DNA of 64,000 nucleotides from Dryomyza anilis (taxonomy: Eukaryota > Arthropoda > Insecta > Diptera > Dryomyzidae): contig OX638132.1 of the NCBI GenBank assembly GCA_951804985.1, forward strand, positions 47,302,800 to 47,366,799. Direction: 5' to 3'. This document shows, piece after piece, positions 43,555 to 54,376 of this stretch. Under the pieces are notes generated by a model. It was not told the DNA's origin. It did not search any database and saw nothing but the letters and a program-made list of their open reading frames with translations. The translations under genes were made by a program, and so were the position numbers. Position 1 is the first letter of the stretch; each line of letters begins with the position of its first letter.

Positions 43555-46500
43555 TTAAGAGTTATATGCTTTTAATAAGTTATTATGGAATTTTTTACCT
43601 TTTCCCTTGATACAGATCACTGTTGTCACAGGACTTATTATCGAAAGGACTTCATAGGGTCCTACCCAGATTGGTGAAAATTTGTTTTTCCTATTCTGGT
43701 TTTTTAATAAAACTTTATCTCCTTCCTTAAAAACTACCGTATTTAATGTATTATCGTAACTTCGTTTAGATCTTTCCTTAGCTTTTTCTTGATTTTTTCT
43801 GGCTATCTCATGTGTACGCTGTATTTGGTATTTTAATATCTTATTGTAATCTTCACTGTTATAAATTGGTGAACATTTTCGTTTTAGGTTGGTTGGCATG
43901 TCAAATTCAAATCCGTATAAAGTACGACAAGGCGTTTGCCCTGTTGACATATGCACTGTGTTATTGTGCACATGCATTGCCGAATTCAACCATTGATCCC
44001 AGTTGGACCCATCCTCTTTTGCAAAACATCTCAAATACTCCGCTAAAGGTCTGTGACTTCGTTCTAACGAGCCATTCGCCTGCGGGTGATAAGGTGTTAT
44101 ATGCATTTTTTTAATGTTTAATAACTTGCACGTGTCTGAAAATAATTTTGACACAAAATTTGACCCATTATCTGTAATTAAAATTTTCGGAATATTATAA
44201 CGCGTGATAATTTCCTCGTAAAAAGCTTTAGCTACTGTGCTTGCTTCCGCGTCTGGGATAGCTACGCAGCACATGTATTTTGAAAAATCGTCTTGAAAAG
44301 TTAAAATATATTTATTTCCTGACACTGTTTCAGGTAAAATTCCTACCAAGTCCATATAAACCTTATCGAATGGACGTGTTGGCGTATCTGTCAAAACCAT
44401 TGGCATTTTTGTTAACTTTGAACTTTTGTTCATTTGGCATTTAGGACAGTTTCTAACATATTCTTTTATTTGTTTCTGCATTCCCCTCCATTTAAATTGT
44501 TTCTTAATCCTAAAGTATGTTTTAAGTGTGCCCTGATGGCCTCCTAGTGCTGAATCATGAAAATCTTTCATCACGGTTTTAATTTCATCTGGATCAGTTA
44601 ATATTTGAGCCGAATTCGTTTCATTATTTGTATCTATTATTGTTTCATCTACGACTGGTGTACTGATTTGTGGTTTTATTTTTGTGATTTGCTGATCTAA
44701 AATATTTTGTGTAGTTTTGGATCGTGTTTGTACGGCTGTAATATCTGGTTCTATATATGGAATTCTGCTTAAAGCATCCGCATTTAAATTCTTCTTGCCT
44801 GGTTTGTACATTATTTCAAAATCATATTCCGATAATTTGTGTCGGAAACGAGCAAGGCGGGATGTCTGATCTTTTAAATTTGCAATACCTTTTAGAGGCT
44901 GATGATCTGTAAAAATTTTGAATGGTCGCCCTAATAGGTATGCTCTAAAATTCTTTGTTGCCCAAACAATTGCTAAAAATTCTTTTTCAATGGTAGAATA
45001 TCGTTTTTCTGCCCCATTTAAAGTTCTACTTGCAAACGCGATCGGTCGGTCGCTTCCTACTTCACCTTGAGATAGGACTGCACCTACTGCTTCGTTACTT
45101 GCGTCTGTTGTTAGTAAAAAAGTTTTTGTAAAATCTGGATATGCTAATATTGGAGGTGAAATTATTGATTCTTTCAATTTAATGAATGAATTTTGACAAT
45201 CGTCCGTCCATTTAAATTTAACGTCCTTTTTAAGTAAATTATTAATTGGTAAAGCTAACCTTGCCATATTGTTTATGAACTTTCTGTAATAATTAATTAA
45301 TCCCAAGAATGCTTGTACTTCTTTTCTGTTTCTTGGTACTGGAATATTTTTTACGCATTCGACCTTAGCGGGGTCTGGCAACGCACCAAGTTCTGAACAT
45401 TTATGCCCTAAATATACAACTTCACGACGTAAAAACTGACATTTTTCGGTATTTAATTTTAAATTATGGTCTCTTAGTTTCTGTAATACTTTACTTAATC
45501 TGTGTTCATGTTCGCTTATATTTTTCCCATACACAACTATATCATCAAGATATACAAAACAATCGATACCCTGTAACCCTGTTAAGATGTGATTCATTAT
45601 TCTCTGGAAAGTTGCTGGTGCCCCTGTTAAACCGAAAGGCATCCTATTGAATTCAAAATGTCCAAGTCCTGTACTGAAGGCAGTTTTTTCTTTATCACCT
45701 TCTTCTACTAAGACCTGATGATAGCCACTTGCTAAATCTAAAGTTGAAAAATATCGACTGTGACCTAATTGATCTAATATTTCATCTATTCGTGGAATAG
45801 GAAATACCTGTTTTACGGTTACGTCATTTAATTTACGGAAATCTATGACAAGTCTCCATTTTTTGTTACCGTCTTTGTCGCTCCTCTTCGGTACCAATAG
45901 TAATGGTGAATTCCAGGGTGATATGCTTGGCGATATAATGCCAGCATCTAACATTTTGTTAACCTGTCTATTAATTTCCTCTCTATGTGTGTGTGGAAGT
46001 TTGTATTGCTTTTGGTTAATTGGTGGTTGATTCCATTGTGTTGTTATGTCGTGTTTAAGTATTGGCGTGTATGACAGTTCGTCACCTTCTAAGTGAAAAA
46101 CATCGTGATAAGAAATACAAAGATTTTGTAATGATGTGATTTCCTCCTTATTTAAAGATTCATCAATGTTAATTTTTTCTAATAATCTATTAATCCTATT
46201 TTTTATATTCACTGAATTTATAGTATTTATTGTAGAATTGTTTGTATCTGATTCCCTATACTGATTAAAATTTGAAAATTTCGGTTTAAAATTGTTGTCT
46301 ATTATAATGTCCTTTTCTGTAGCATTTAATACTGAGACATAAACTTTATTTTTGTTAACATTCGATAAGCTTTCTCCCAAATATACTCCAGGATAAATTT
46401 CTTGTTTATGTATTAATACAATTGGAATTTTTGTTTTTAGTGTAATTTCTACTATTTTTGCGGTTCTCGGCATGATTTTCATTTCATGATTGTAATAAAT

Positions 46501-47316
46501 ATTTTCTATGTCGGCTCGCGTTTTCATTGGTAATCGGATAGTGTGATTCTTTCCTTTATCGTAGAATGTTATGGTCTTATTAATTGCGTTTATTACGGAT
46601 CTGTTCCATATGTTATCCCGTCCTATTATTCCGTCTGCTGGTATTCCTTGTTCAAGAGATACTACATGCATTATTAAATGTAACCACTTTATATTACTGT
46701 GTTGTATATTGGTCGTGCCTAACGTCCTTACGCATCCACCAAAAGCCCCATTAAAATCTTTCTTACTATTTTTGTCAAATCCCGGTAGTTGTGTCAATGC
46801 ACCTTCTTTTATTATGCTTGCATCTGCTCCTGAGTCTACTAGTAATATGAGTTTTCCATTTTTAGCTGCCTCGCAAGGTACTTCAATGAACACATCACTT
46901 ACATTAGACAATTTGAAGCAGTCCCCCTTTCTATTGTATATTTTGTTAATTCTCTTTTTATTTAATCCACTCAACTGTTGTCTGATTTTTTTATCATAAC
47001 ATGTTATAAAATTTTCAAACTTTTTCAACATTCCTGTAAACATATTGTTCACCTTTTGACCTATTTGCATTTCTTCCAATACACATCTTTGCCGATTAGT
47101 TTCATCTGCTACTAATTTAATCATTTTTGCCCCTATTGCTATTATCATATATATAAAGAAATGTATTAATGCGAAAATTACCATTGTCACTCCCTCACAA
47201 TCAAACCACGGTGGATCAATATGTGTATCAACGGTCACTTCAGACGTCTGATTTGCAATATTTTCCTCCACCGGTTTTCTCTTATTTTTAGGAGTTTGAG
47301 TAGTTAATGTGATCAC
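43555..47316 (-). CDS. pol: Gypsy B Pol polyprotein (PR-RT-RNase H-IN)
   Basis: 1253 codons from the first ATG; the frame is open back to the slip site at 47424, so translation probably enters by frameshifting from gag. Residues 43-66 are a strongly hydrophobic, membrane-like segment. Protease: DSGAD at 161-165. Reverse transcriptase about 430-640, with LDLASGYHQ at 526-534 and YLDD at 589-592. RNase H about 730-850 with D738, E778 and D804. Integrase: zinc-binding H920, H927, C957, C960, then catalytic D989, D1049 and E1085. The C-terminus has the FKEGDKVLLKNQN and WVGPYEVL pattern of a GPY/F module. All catalytic residues are intact. Confidence 0.95.
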   Translation of the reverse strand: MITLTTQTPKNKRKPVEENIANQTSEVTVDTHIDPPWFDCEGVTMVIFALIHFFIYMIIAIGAKMIKLVADETNRQRCVLEEMQIGQKVNNMFTGMLKKFENFITCYDKKIRQQLSGLNKKRINKIYNRKGDCFKLSNVSDVFIEVPCEAAKNGKLILLVDSGADASIIKEGALTQLPGFDKNSKKDFNGAFGGCVRTLGTTNIQHSNIKWLHLIMHVVSLEQGIPADGIIGRDNIWNRSVINAINKTITFYDKGKNHTIRLPMKTRADIENIYYNHEMKIMPRTAKIVEITLKTKIPIVLIHKQEIYPGVYLGESLSNVNKNKVYVSVLNATEKDIIIDNNFKPKFSNFNQYRESDTNNSTINTINSVNIKNRINRLLEKINIDESLNKEEITSLQNLCISYHDVFHLEGDELSYTPILKHDITTQWNQPPINQKQYKLPHTHREEINRQVNKMLDAGIISPSISPWNSPLLLVPKRSDKDGNKKWRLVIDFRKLNDVTVKQVFPIPRIDEILDQLGHSRYFSTLDLASGYHQVLVEEGDKEKTAFSTGLGHFEFNRMPFGLTGAPATFQRIMNHILTGLQGIDCFVYLDDIVVYGKNISEHEHRLSKVLQKLRDHNLKLNTEKCQFLRREVVYLGHKCSELGALPDPAKVECVKNIPVPRNRKEVQAFLGLINYYRKFINNMARLALPINNLLKKDVKFKWTDDCQNSFIKLKESIISPPILAYPDFTKTFLLTTDASNEAVGAVLSQGEVGSDRPIAFASRTLNGAEKRYSTIEKEFLAIVWATKNFRAYLLGRPFKIFTDHQPLKGIANLKDQTSRLARFRHKLSEYDFEIMYKPGKKNLNADALSRIPYIEPDITAVQTRSKTTQNILDQQITKIKPQISTPVVDETIIDTNNETNSAQILTDPDEIKTVMKDFHDSALGGHQGTLKTYFRIKKQFKWRGMQKQIKEYVRNCPKCQMNKSSKLTKMPMVLTDTPTRPFDKVYMDLVGILPETVSGNKYILTFQDDFSKYMCCVAIPDAEASTVAKAFYEEIITRYNIPKILITDNGSNFVSKLFSDTCKLLNIKKMHITPYHPQANGSLERSHRPLAEYLRCFAKEDGSNWDQWLNSAMHVHNNTVHMSTGQTPCRTLYGFEFDMPTNLKRKCSPIYNSEDYNKILKYQIQRTHEIARKNQEKAKERSKRSYDNTLNTVVFKEGDKVLLKNQNRKNKFSPIWVGPYEVLSIISPVTTVICIKGKGKKFHNNLLKAYNS

Positions 47317-47379
47317 AGACCCTTCAGCCTTATGATTTACTATTTCTACCCTTTTTGACCTAATTTTGCTATTTTTAAT

Positions 47380-47424
47380 GGGTCCCCAGCTTACTGGCCT
47401 TGGCTGGGCCCCTGGTAGTTTCCC
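47380..47424 (-). promoter_or_regulatory. -1 ribosomal frameshift signal between gag and pol
   Basis: On the minus strand the heptamer GGGAAAC (47424-47418) lies in the gag phase as GGA AAC, the X-XXY-YYZ form. After a 5-nt spacer comes a hairpin: GGG then CCCAGC pair with GCTGGG then CCC, with a small 1x2 internal loop. The gag stop TAA sits in the 12-nt apical loop. The -1 frame is open from a TGA upstream of the heptamer through pol. Copy A keeps it; copy C keeps the heptamer (58808-58814). Confidence 0.8.
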
Positions 47425-49136
47425 TTGTTTTGATCATTATTCTCCCTTGCCAGATAATCCCTCTTGGCGTAGCAATCAGCTTCTACATGACCAAGTCTAC
47501 GACACCAATCACATTTTAAATTATTTCTAGGGGTATTCCCATTCCTATTGTTATTATTTCTATTATTATTATTATTATTGGTACGGTACGTAGTGTTATG
47601 TCCTGCTTGCAAATTGTTGTTTAAAAATTCCCTATTAACGACTGGATGGTTTTGTGTACGTCCAAACCCTTCCTTATTTTGAGCTTCTAATCTAATGGAA
47701 GCACACCTCCAACTAGATTCGTGCCCATATTTTTCACACTCTATACAAAACGGTGTGTTTTTCCGCGTAATACATTCGTCTCGTGTATGTCCTTTTTTCT
47801 GGCAAAAAGAGCATGTTGGTCGTATTTTTGATCCTTCTGTTTTATTTTGTGTTGATATTTTGTGATTTAGTGGGGTAGCTTGAAAATGATTTTTTTGAAT
47901 ACTATTCGTTGGACTGGTTACAGATCGTTGTTCGAAACTGTACACTTCCTCGGGGAACCTCGGACCCCCTTGAATTGTTATCTGGGCGTTTAATGCTTCA
48001 TCTAATAAATCATTCAAGTTTTCTGCTTTGCTACTTAATAATAGAACCTTTATTGTCGGATCTTTTACACCTACCTTGAATGCTGTCAGAACTGAGTGTA
48101 CTAGTTCCGTATTAAAAACATCTGTAGGTAGATTTTTATTTTTGTACCTTGAATCTGCTATTTCATTAGCGTTTGCCCATAATCTTTCTAATCTCCTTGC
48201 AAATGTTCTCAGACTTTCACCATCCGTCTGATATGCTTTTCTAATACTATCCTGAACCGAATCTAACGTAGTCATTTTTAAATATGTATTTCTTAGAACG
48301 TCAAATAACTCCTCTAAATCATTGAACTTTCTTGTGCGGACTAGATCATAAGCGTCACCAAGAAGATGCAGTTTGACACAGCTAATGAATTCTTCTTTGT
48401 TTTCTTTTGTAATTTTTAGACTTGCTAACGCACAAGCGTCCATGAATCTATAAAGTTCAGTTTTAACGGATGGTGATTCCGATCCCATAAAAAATGGAAC
48501 CACACTTCCTACGTATTTCGACACAGTATCTAACGACATTTCTAATGTTGTTTCCGGTGCTGTTATTTTATCAAATTTTCCTTCAATCTGTAATGCCTCC
48601 TTATGATATAATGATGTTTCGTGGGCTAGCTTAACTTCTGATTCTAAAAATCTGATTTTCGAATCTAATTCCCTTACTTTATTATTTGCTTCTTCTAATG
48701 TTTCGAATTCTAGTCTGGGCTGTTGGCTCAGTGCTCGTTCAATTGATTCGTCCGAAATATCTTTATTTTTCAGCAAAGTTCTTAATTTTTCGTTTTCTTC
48801 CTCTATTCCACTAGCCTGATCTAACAACTCCTGCCGTTCTTCTACAATATCGTTTAATTTTTTATTTAATGCAGTAAATTCCCCTTTCCACTCTTCTAAC
48901 TCTTTTATTTTATGAGCACTTTTATGTTCCAAGAAGTATACTAATTGTTCAAAAACTACGTCAACTCTTTCGACTTCTGAGTATACCCGTGTGGAACTGA
49001 CTTTATTTTTTATTAATTCTAAAGTTTCTTTATTGTTAACTTCCGTACTAATTTGATTCCACAATTTCTCAGTAAATCTGCCAAGTTGTCCTAATATATT
49101 TCTATATGCTACTTCCAATTCCTCAAAGTTCGCCAT
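47391..49136 (-). CDS. gag: Gypsy B Gag
   Basis: 581 codons starting MANFEELEVAYRNIL. Residues about 60-175 are highly charged and likely a coiled coil. About 200-390 is the capsid-like helical core, with FMDACALASLKITKENKEEF and YDLVRTRKFNDLEELFDVL. Three Cys-His knuckles follow: CSFCQKKGHTRDEC at about 442, a variant CIECEKYGHESSWRC at about 464, and CDWCRRLGHVEADC at about 542. An Asn-rich spacer separates the second and third. It forms the virus-like particle and packages RNA. The frame is intact, unlike copies A and C. Confidence 0.95.
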   Translation of the reverse strand: MANFEELEVAYRNILGQLGRFTEKLWNQISTEVNNKETLELIKNKVSSTRVYSEVERVDVVFEQLVYFLEHKSAHKIKELEEWKGEFTALNKKLNDIVEERQELLDQASGIEEENEKLRTLLKNKDISDESIERALSQQPRLEFETLEEANNKVRELDSKIRFLESEVKLAHETSLYHKEALQIEGKFDKITAPETTLEMSLDTVSKYVGSVVPFFMGSESPSVKTELYRFMDACALASLKITKENKEEFISCVKLHLLGDAYDLVRTRKFNDLEELFDVLRNTYLKMTTLDSVQDSIRKAYQTDGESLRTFARRLERLWANANEIADSRYKNKNLPTDVFNTELVHSVLTAFKVGVKDPTIKVLLLSSKAENLNDLLDEALNAQITIQGGPRFPEEVYSFEQRSVTSPTNSIQKNHFQATPLNHKISTQNKTEGSKIRPTCSFCQKKGHTRDECITRKNTPFCIECEKYGHESSWRCASIRLEAQNKEGFGRTQNHPVVNREFLNNNLQAGHNTTYRTNNNNNNRNNNNRNGNTPRNNLKCDWCRRLGHVEADCYAKRDYLARENNDQNKGNYQGPSQGQ

Positions 49137-49350
49137 ATAATCATTAAAATTTTCAATTAAAATTTATAAATTTGTTTAATTTCATTCTTTCTATAATTTA
49201 ATTTCACCATTTATTTACTGCTTTCACTCAAACTCACTAAAATTTATTCAATATTTAATTATACCTTCCTTTCCACTTCTGTGTTTCTTCATTTATTTTT
49301 TTGTTAATTCTCCTTCAAATTCGTCCTTCAGTCCTTTTTGTAGATTCTTG

Positions 49351-49367
49351 AAAAACCGGCTGCGCCA
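49351..49367 (-). promoter_or_regulatory. Primer binding site, Gypsy B
   Basis: On the minus strand TGGCGCAGCCGGTTTTT, three bases after the 5' LTR; serine-tRNA type, as in copy A. Confidence 0.75.
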
Positions 49368-49370
49368 AAA

Positions 49371-50126
49371 TGTTGCGGGCTCCAGGGGTCTTTTTGTACT
49401 TGCCTTTATTAATGAAACCGTCAGTGACAATATTCCCTCGAAGTCCACAATTCTTTCCTAACATTTATTATTAAATAAAAACGCAAGGATATTTTAGACT
49501 TGCTTTATACTTTTATTAATTATTTTTAAGTATTTTTACAAGCTTGAGTTTAAACTGAAAACACGTCTGCACTCTAAGGCAGTTAAAATCATAATGCTTA
49601 AAATCTATACTTAACCTCTACTCATCACCTCGGTATCGTGCGACTCACGAACCCCTTGCTTATACTTATTTCTTAAAACACAACTCATAAATGCAAGCAA
49701 GCATATTCTTAAATCTACGTACTACTAAAAACCTCATAAACCCCACATCAGATATTTACTAATATTGTGAAATCATTAACTGAGAAAATTCCAATGTGCT
49801 AAATTGGTTCCCATGCTGGCGTTAGTCTTGACTTAAATTACAACCAATGCTTTTGTTGTTGCTTTTAAACAGACGGCACACTTGCTAGCGTGTGCCTTGG
49901 ATCAAATTGCAACCAGTGCATTTTTCGTTGCTTTCAAGCGGACTTAATTTTATATCCTGAAAGTATGCACTCATAAACATTATGTACTTGTTCCAGTTAC
50001 GTCGTAAACGTTATGTTAAGTTAACATGCATCTGTTATTGTGCTTTTAGATTTGAACTTTATGTGCATACTGGTTATGTGCAGGCTTTCTGAAATACAAC
50101 AAAAAAAACGTTTCTGATTCACAACA
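49371..50126 (-). repeat. Gypsy B 5' LTR
   Basis: 756 bp, same ends as the 3' LTR; carries the promoter of the element. It is followed on the minus strand by a 234-bp leader before gag. Confidence 0.95.
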
Positions 50127-50297
50127 TGAGCATGTTTTTCAATTTTTAGTGCATTAAATCTTAGCCCTAATTATTACTAATATATTGATTAGTTTGAAAC
50201 CAGTTACCATATGGTTGTAATTATAGTACTGTGCTACAGATTAAAAAAAAATTAATATACAATATTTACGACCTATATTTTCGGAGAGGCAATGTAA

Positions 50298-50680
50298 TGA
50301 ATTTCATTCATTGAACTAAAATCGTATTTTTTCAATGTTTTTCACTTTTAATATTTTTTATAACGTCAAATTTCAATAAAAAAATTGTCTCCATTTACAC
50401 ATTTATGTATTTATAATACTTATAAGATTTATGATATTTAAATTAATGTGTTTTGATGAACAAAATTCATCAATATGATGTCCATTATTCATTAAAATGA
50501 TGAAATGGAGTCTTCGCATAATTAGCAATTAAATATTATAACTCGTATAAGAATTATAAATACATAAATGTGTAAATGCAGACAAATTTGTGTTTAAAAT
50601 TTGATGTTCAAAAAAATATTGAAAATGAAAAACATTTAAAAAATACGATTTTAGTTCAATGAATCATCATGAATGAAATC
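50298..50680. repeat. Inverted repeat, fold-back MITE-like
   Basis: 50298-50445 pairs imperfectly with 50525-50680. Blocks: TTCATTCATTGAACTAAAAT with ATTTTAGTTCAATGAATCAT, and TTTACACATTTATGTATTTA with TAAATACATAAATGTGTAAA. The loop is about 75 bp. It is non-coding; no target duplication was identified. Confidence 0.7.
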
Positions 50681-50979
50681 ATCACTTTTAACTATCGCGC
50701 TGTTCCTCGCCGAAAGAAATTTTAATGAATTTGTATATACACTTAATGGTTATTCATAAAAATGGATGCAGAACGACGGGTGAAAAAAAAAAATATTGTT
50801 GTCTAAAGCTAAAGAGTTAAATTAATATAGTTTGACAAACATTTCAATGTTTATTTCATAAAAATTGGTCGAGACGTTCAGAATTTATAGTTATTTTATT
50901 AATCGCATATTTCAACCCCGAATATATGCGATTATTACGCTTCATTCTAATATTTGTATTAAATGAACATACGAAATAT

Positions 50980-51620
50980 TACTGCTGCTGTTTATCTCTT
51001 AAAAGAAAAAAGTTATAGATAAATAAGTGTTAAAAGCACCTTTTTCAATTTTCATATAAGAAAAGTGCAACTCCCCTTTTTCATATTTTCTCCATTTTTT
51101 ACTGAAAGATGTGTATAACTAAAACCTATTTGAATCCAAAATTACATTCATTTATTTCTGTTAACTATGATGGTTATGCATTAAACTTTTACATTTGAAA
51201 CACTGCCACTCCCCCCTTCCAATTCCGCACATTTTTATAAAATGTACCATTATAAGCGAACTAAGTTTAAAGTTTTGTTCGTTTATCTCTTAAACTTCAA
51301 AAGTTATATGCTAATAATTGCGAACATTATTTGTACTACATACATATATAACAGTGCCACGCCCTTTTCCCATTTCAGCCATTTTTATACTATCGCAAGA
51401 TACAGACATAGAGTAAATAAATTCAAAGTTTCATGAATTTATCACTTACAATACAAAAGTTATAGGCCACTCCCACTATTCCAACTCCGTCCATTTTTTC
51501 ACAACAGCAAGATATATCTATTAACTAATTGTATCTTTTATTTGTCCATTAATCTCTTGTACAACAAAAGTTACAGATTTATGAGACGCAAAAGTGCCAT
51601 TCTAAAATAGATATTTTTCT
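50980..51620 (+). repeat. Degenerate tandem-like repeats
   Basis: The words TTATCTCTTA...AAAAGTTATA followed by GTGCCAC.CCC..TTTCC and CCATTTTT recur about five times (near 50994, 51154, 51281, 51437 and 51546), with spacing from 109 to 160 bp. It looks like an old tandem array. The ORFs within it are not supported. Confidence 0.45.
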
Positions 51621-51857
51621 ACTACGGATACTGTCCATAGACTTTTTTTTAATAGCTTTCGTTTCCGTAGAGTTGACAAAGCAAACGTGCGGCATAGGTA
51701 CCTACCATCTATACCGTGTCCAATATATTCTCATTCACTTTTAAATGTATATAACTCGCTCATCGTTCATTCTATAATATTTATTTTTATTAGGAAGTGA
51801 AATTATATTTATTGATATTATTTATAATTATTTATAAAAACTGCTTTGGAATCAGAG

Positions 51858-52190
51858 ATACTTTAAATTTCTTTACCAGCTTCAATCGTTTTTTAAAATC
51901 TGCTGCAGGTAGCACGAACAGCATTCATTGCCATTTCACCCCATATTCGTTTACTAACTTCCACAAATTGATCCAAATTTTTGAATTTATAATTGTTTAA
52001 TTTTGACATCATGTATATGGGCAGTTCTTCTTGAATTTTTTAGGTCAAAAGCCAGAGTTCTTATCGTTCGTTAAGGATTTTGTCTAATTTTCTCTTTGAC
52101 AATCTTAATCACAGATTTAGTTCTTACCGAACGATTTCGACCGGATCTTTTACGGTAATTAATAGAATCTTCGTATGCTTCTGTATATAA
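51858..52190 (-). pseudogene. Tc1/mariner transposase remnant
   Basis: The minus strand at about 52180-52020 encodes RSGRNRSVRTKSVIKIVKEK and, after a stop, RTLAFDLKNSRRT, which fits the second helix-turn-helix of a mariner-type transposase. At 52012-51858 it encodes FKNLDQFVEVSKRIWGEM and AVRATCSRF, then after a stop KTIEAGK, which fits the extreme C-terminus. The whole DDE catalytic core between them is deleted. Weak but consistent. Confidence 0.5.
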
Positions 52191-52199
52191 AATCACGTT

Positions 52200-53930
52200 T
52201 TAAACCATGCCTTTTTAAACTCCTAAAAATGCTGCCTGCATTTACTTCTTTATAAATAGGTTTATCACGATTGCCCAAAATTGTTTCATCGCTGATTGCT
52301 AATTAACACAATTTTACACAATGTCGATATTTTAAGAAAGGATTGTCAAATTTTCGACGAATAATTTCGTCATTAAAAACTTTGCTTAATTTTTGACATT
52401 TTTCTATGTTCTATTTCTATGACACGGAGTATCAACAATAAACAGCAGCAGCAAGAATAGATACTATATTTAAAATAATGTTGTAGTATTATGTGAGATT
52501 ATACAGCTCGTATCGAATTCTGATATTAGATAAATATTTACATATTATACTCGTACGAGAATATTCGTCGTTATAAAAATATTAAAAAATTATAAAACTA
52601 TTTACCATTACGTCCAAGAAATCTAATAACTGGTTAAGCCAAGTATAAGGTGATGGGACAGGGTTGTAACGTAGAGTGATTTTTTGTATTCCAGTAGTCA
52701 GTTTTAATCTCTGCAATAAAAAAACAAATGGCATTAGCAGGGCTCGGATTTTGATGACATAAAAATATGTTAAAAAATGAACATTAAAATGAACCTAAAA
52801 ATGACTTTAAAAATTACCTACAAATTACACTACACAACAGCATCAGTAAAGACCATTTTTGTATTATGTAAAATTACTCCTTGATTCCAAAGATATGTTT
52901 TAAAAATGTTTCTTTGGATAGGTTTACAAGATATCGGCCAGTAAATTTTGAACCGAGCTTTCAAACAAGTGGTTATATTGTAATATTACTACTATAAAAG
53001 TGGTTAATTTCACGCTTTTTTGGTGATATTTAAGCCACTAAAAATGTATTTTTAGTAAATTCATAAAACTCGCGTAATTTTCGTCGCTACTTTAGTAGAA
53101 TTTTTACAAAACGCTGAAAGAAACGTGTTTTTACGCTGACATTTATGAACGAAAGTAGATACACATTTTATGACCTTCGATAAAACGTTCTTCAACGGTG
53201 CAGCCATTAAGATTAAATCAATCAAAGTAAGTGCCTAGTAAGTATCTAGTAAATTTTCTAGTGTTTTATTTAGTACGGCAATGTAAATGGATATAACGCA
53301 ACTTGTTTTTGTGCATATTGAGATGTGCAAGTATTCCGAAATTTATATTGTTTTACAAATCAGCTCTTCTACTGATGCCGCGACTGCCTTGTAATGACAT
53401 ATCGCGGATACACTTTTGGAAACATTTTCTGTTGCGTTAGAAATACATTCAATTTGAAATACTAAATAAAATAAATAAAAATAAACTTTAAATGTTGGTT
53501 ATGCTGACAATATTAATTGGATATAAAATTACAATTTTGTTTTCATTCCTTGACTGAAAATATTATTGAGTTTTTTTTAGTGCAAGCAAAAACAATAGCT
53601 AGCCACCGTATATTCATTAATTTATTAAAACTAAAATTAATTAATTTAAATATTGTTAAATTTTAATATTACAGCTTATAATTTCTTACATTCACTGAAT
53701 ACTTTAAATACATTAAAAATGTGATTTGTCGCTTATTATAACGTGAAATAACGCTACATTCAATGTTTTTTACGCCATTTTAGTGTTATTTTTTTTATTT
53801 CAATGTAGCGGGAGATTTCCATATTATAACACCGTGCGACAGTACTTTGCACACTGGAAAAATCCACATGTACGTAAAACTAGAGACCAATCCAAGCATA
53901 TGTGCGTTCACCGTTTTCTGGATCAATTCG
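52200..53930. other. 1.7 kb without a recognised feature
   Basis: AT-rich. CAGGGCTCGGATTTTGATG near 52739 resembles a hAT-type end, but no partner end was found. No supported coding region. Confidence 0.35.
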
Positions 53931-53936
53931 TTTGCG

Positions 53937-54362
53937 GTTTTAAATTGCATTTAAAATGCAAGGTGTACCATATTTTGAAATAATTTCAAAAAATATATTT
54001 TTTGCGTCACTTTCAAAAACAATTGAATGCATCTTGTAGCAAAAACTCCATTGATCGTGAATTCGAAAACCGCTCCGCGATATCAATTCCTATGCGGGTT
54101 TTACATGCATTTGGAATGCAATTGCATATCACTTTTTAATATTTAGAAAATTTTATATTTTTGCGTCACTTTTAAAAACCATGAATGGGATCTTGTATCA
54201 GAAATATCACAGATGATTAAAGCGAAAACCTCTTAGCGATATCAATTTCTATGCGTGTTTAACATGCATTTGAAGTGCAATTGCATATCACTTTTTAATA
54301 TTTGGAAAATTTTATATTTTTTTGCGTCACTTCCAATAACCATGGATGGGATCTTGTAGCAG
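53937..54362 (+). repeat. About 162-bp tandem repeat, 2.6 copies
   Basis: TTTTTGCGTCACTT recurs at about 53998, 54159 and 54321, and GCATTT.AA.TGCAA words recur in step, as do ATGGGATCTTGTA and GCGATATCAATT. The copies differ at many positions. Confidence 0.75.
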
Positions 54363-54376
54363 AAACCGAATATGCA

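Larger units (their letters stand above)
40154..50126 (-). mobile_element. Gypsy copy B (Ty3/Gypsy LTR retrotransposon), complete
   Basis: A 9,973-bp element with two 756-bp LTRs (40154-40909 and 49371-50126) that look identical by eye, flanked by TGAG (40150-40153 and 50127-50130). Gag and pol are each uninterrupted and joined by a -1 frameshift signal. Primer site and polypurine tract are present. There is no env. Everything needed for retrotransposition by a two-ORF Gypsy element is visible, so this is likely a recent and possibly active copy. The domain order PR-RT-RH-IN is that of Ty3/Gypsy. Confidence 0.95.

Noticed and set aside
52739..52757. hAT end CAGGGCTCGGATTTTGATG
   Set aside because: No partner end or 8-bp duplication was found in the following 1.5 kb.
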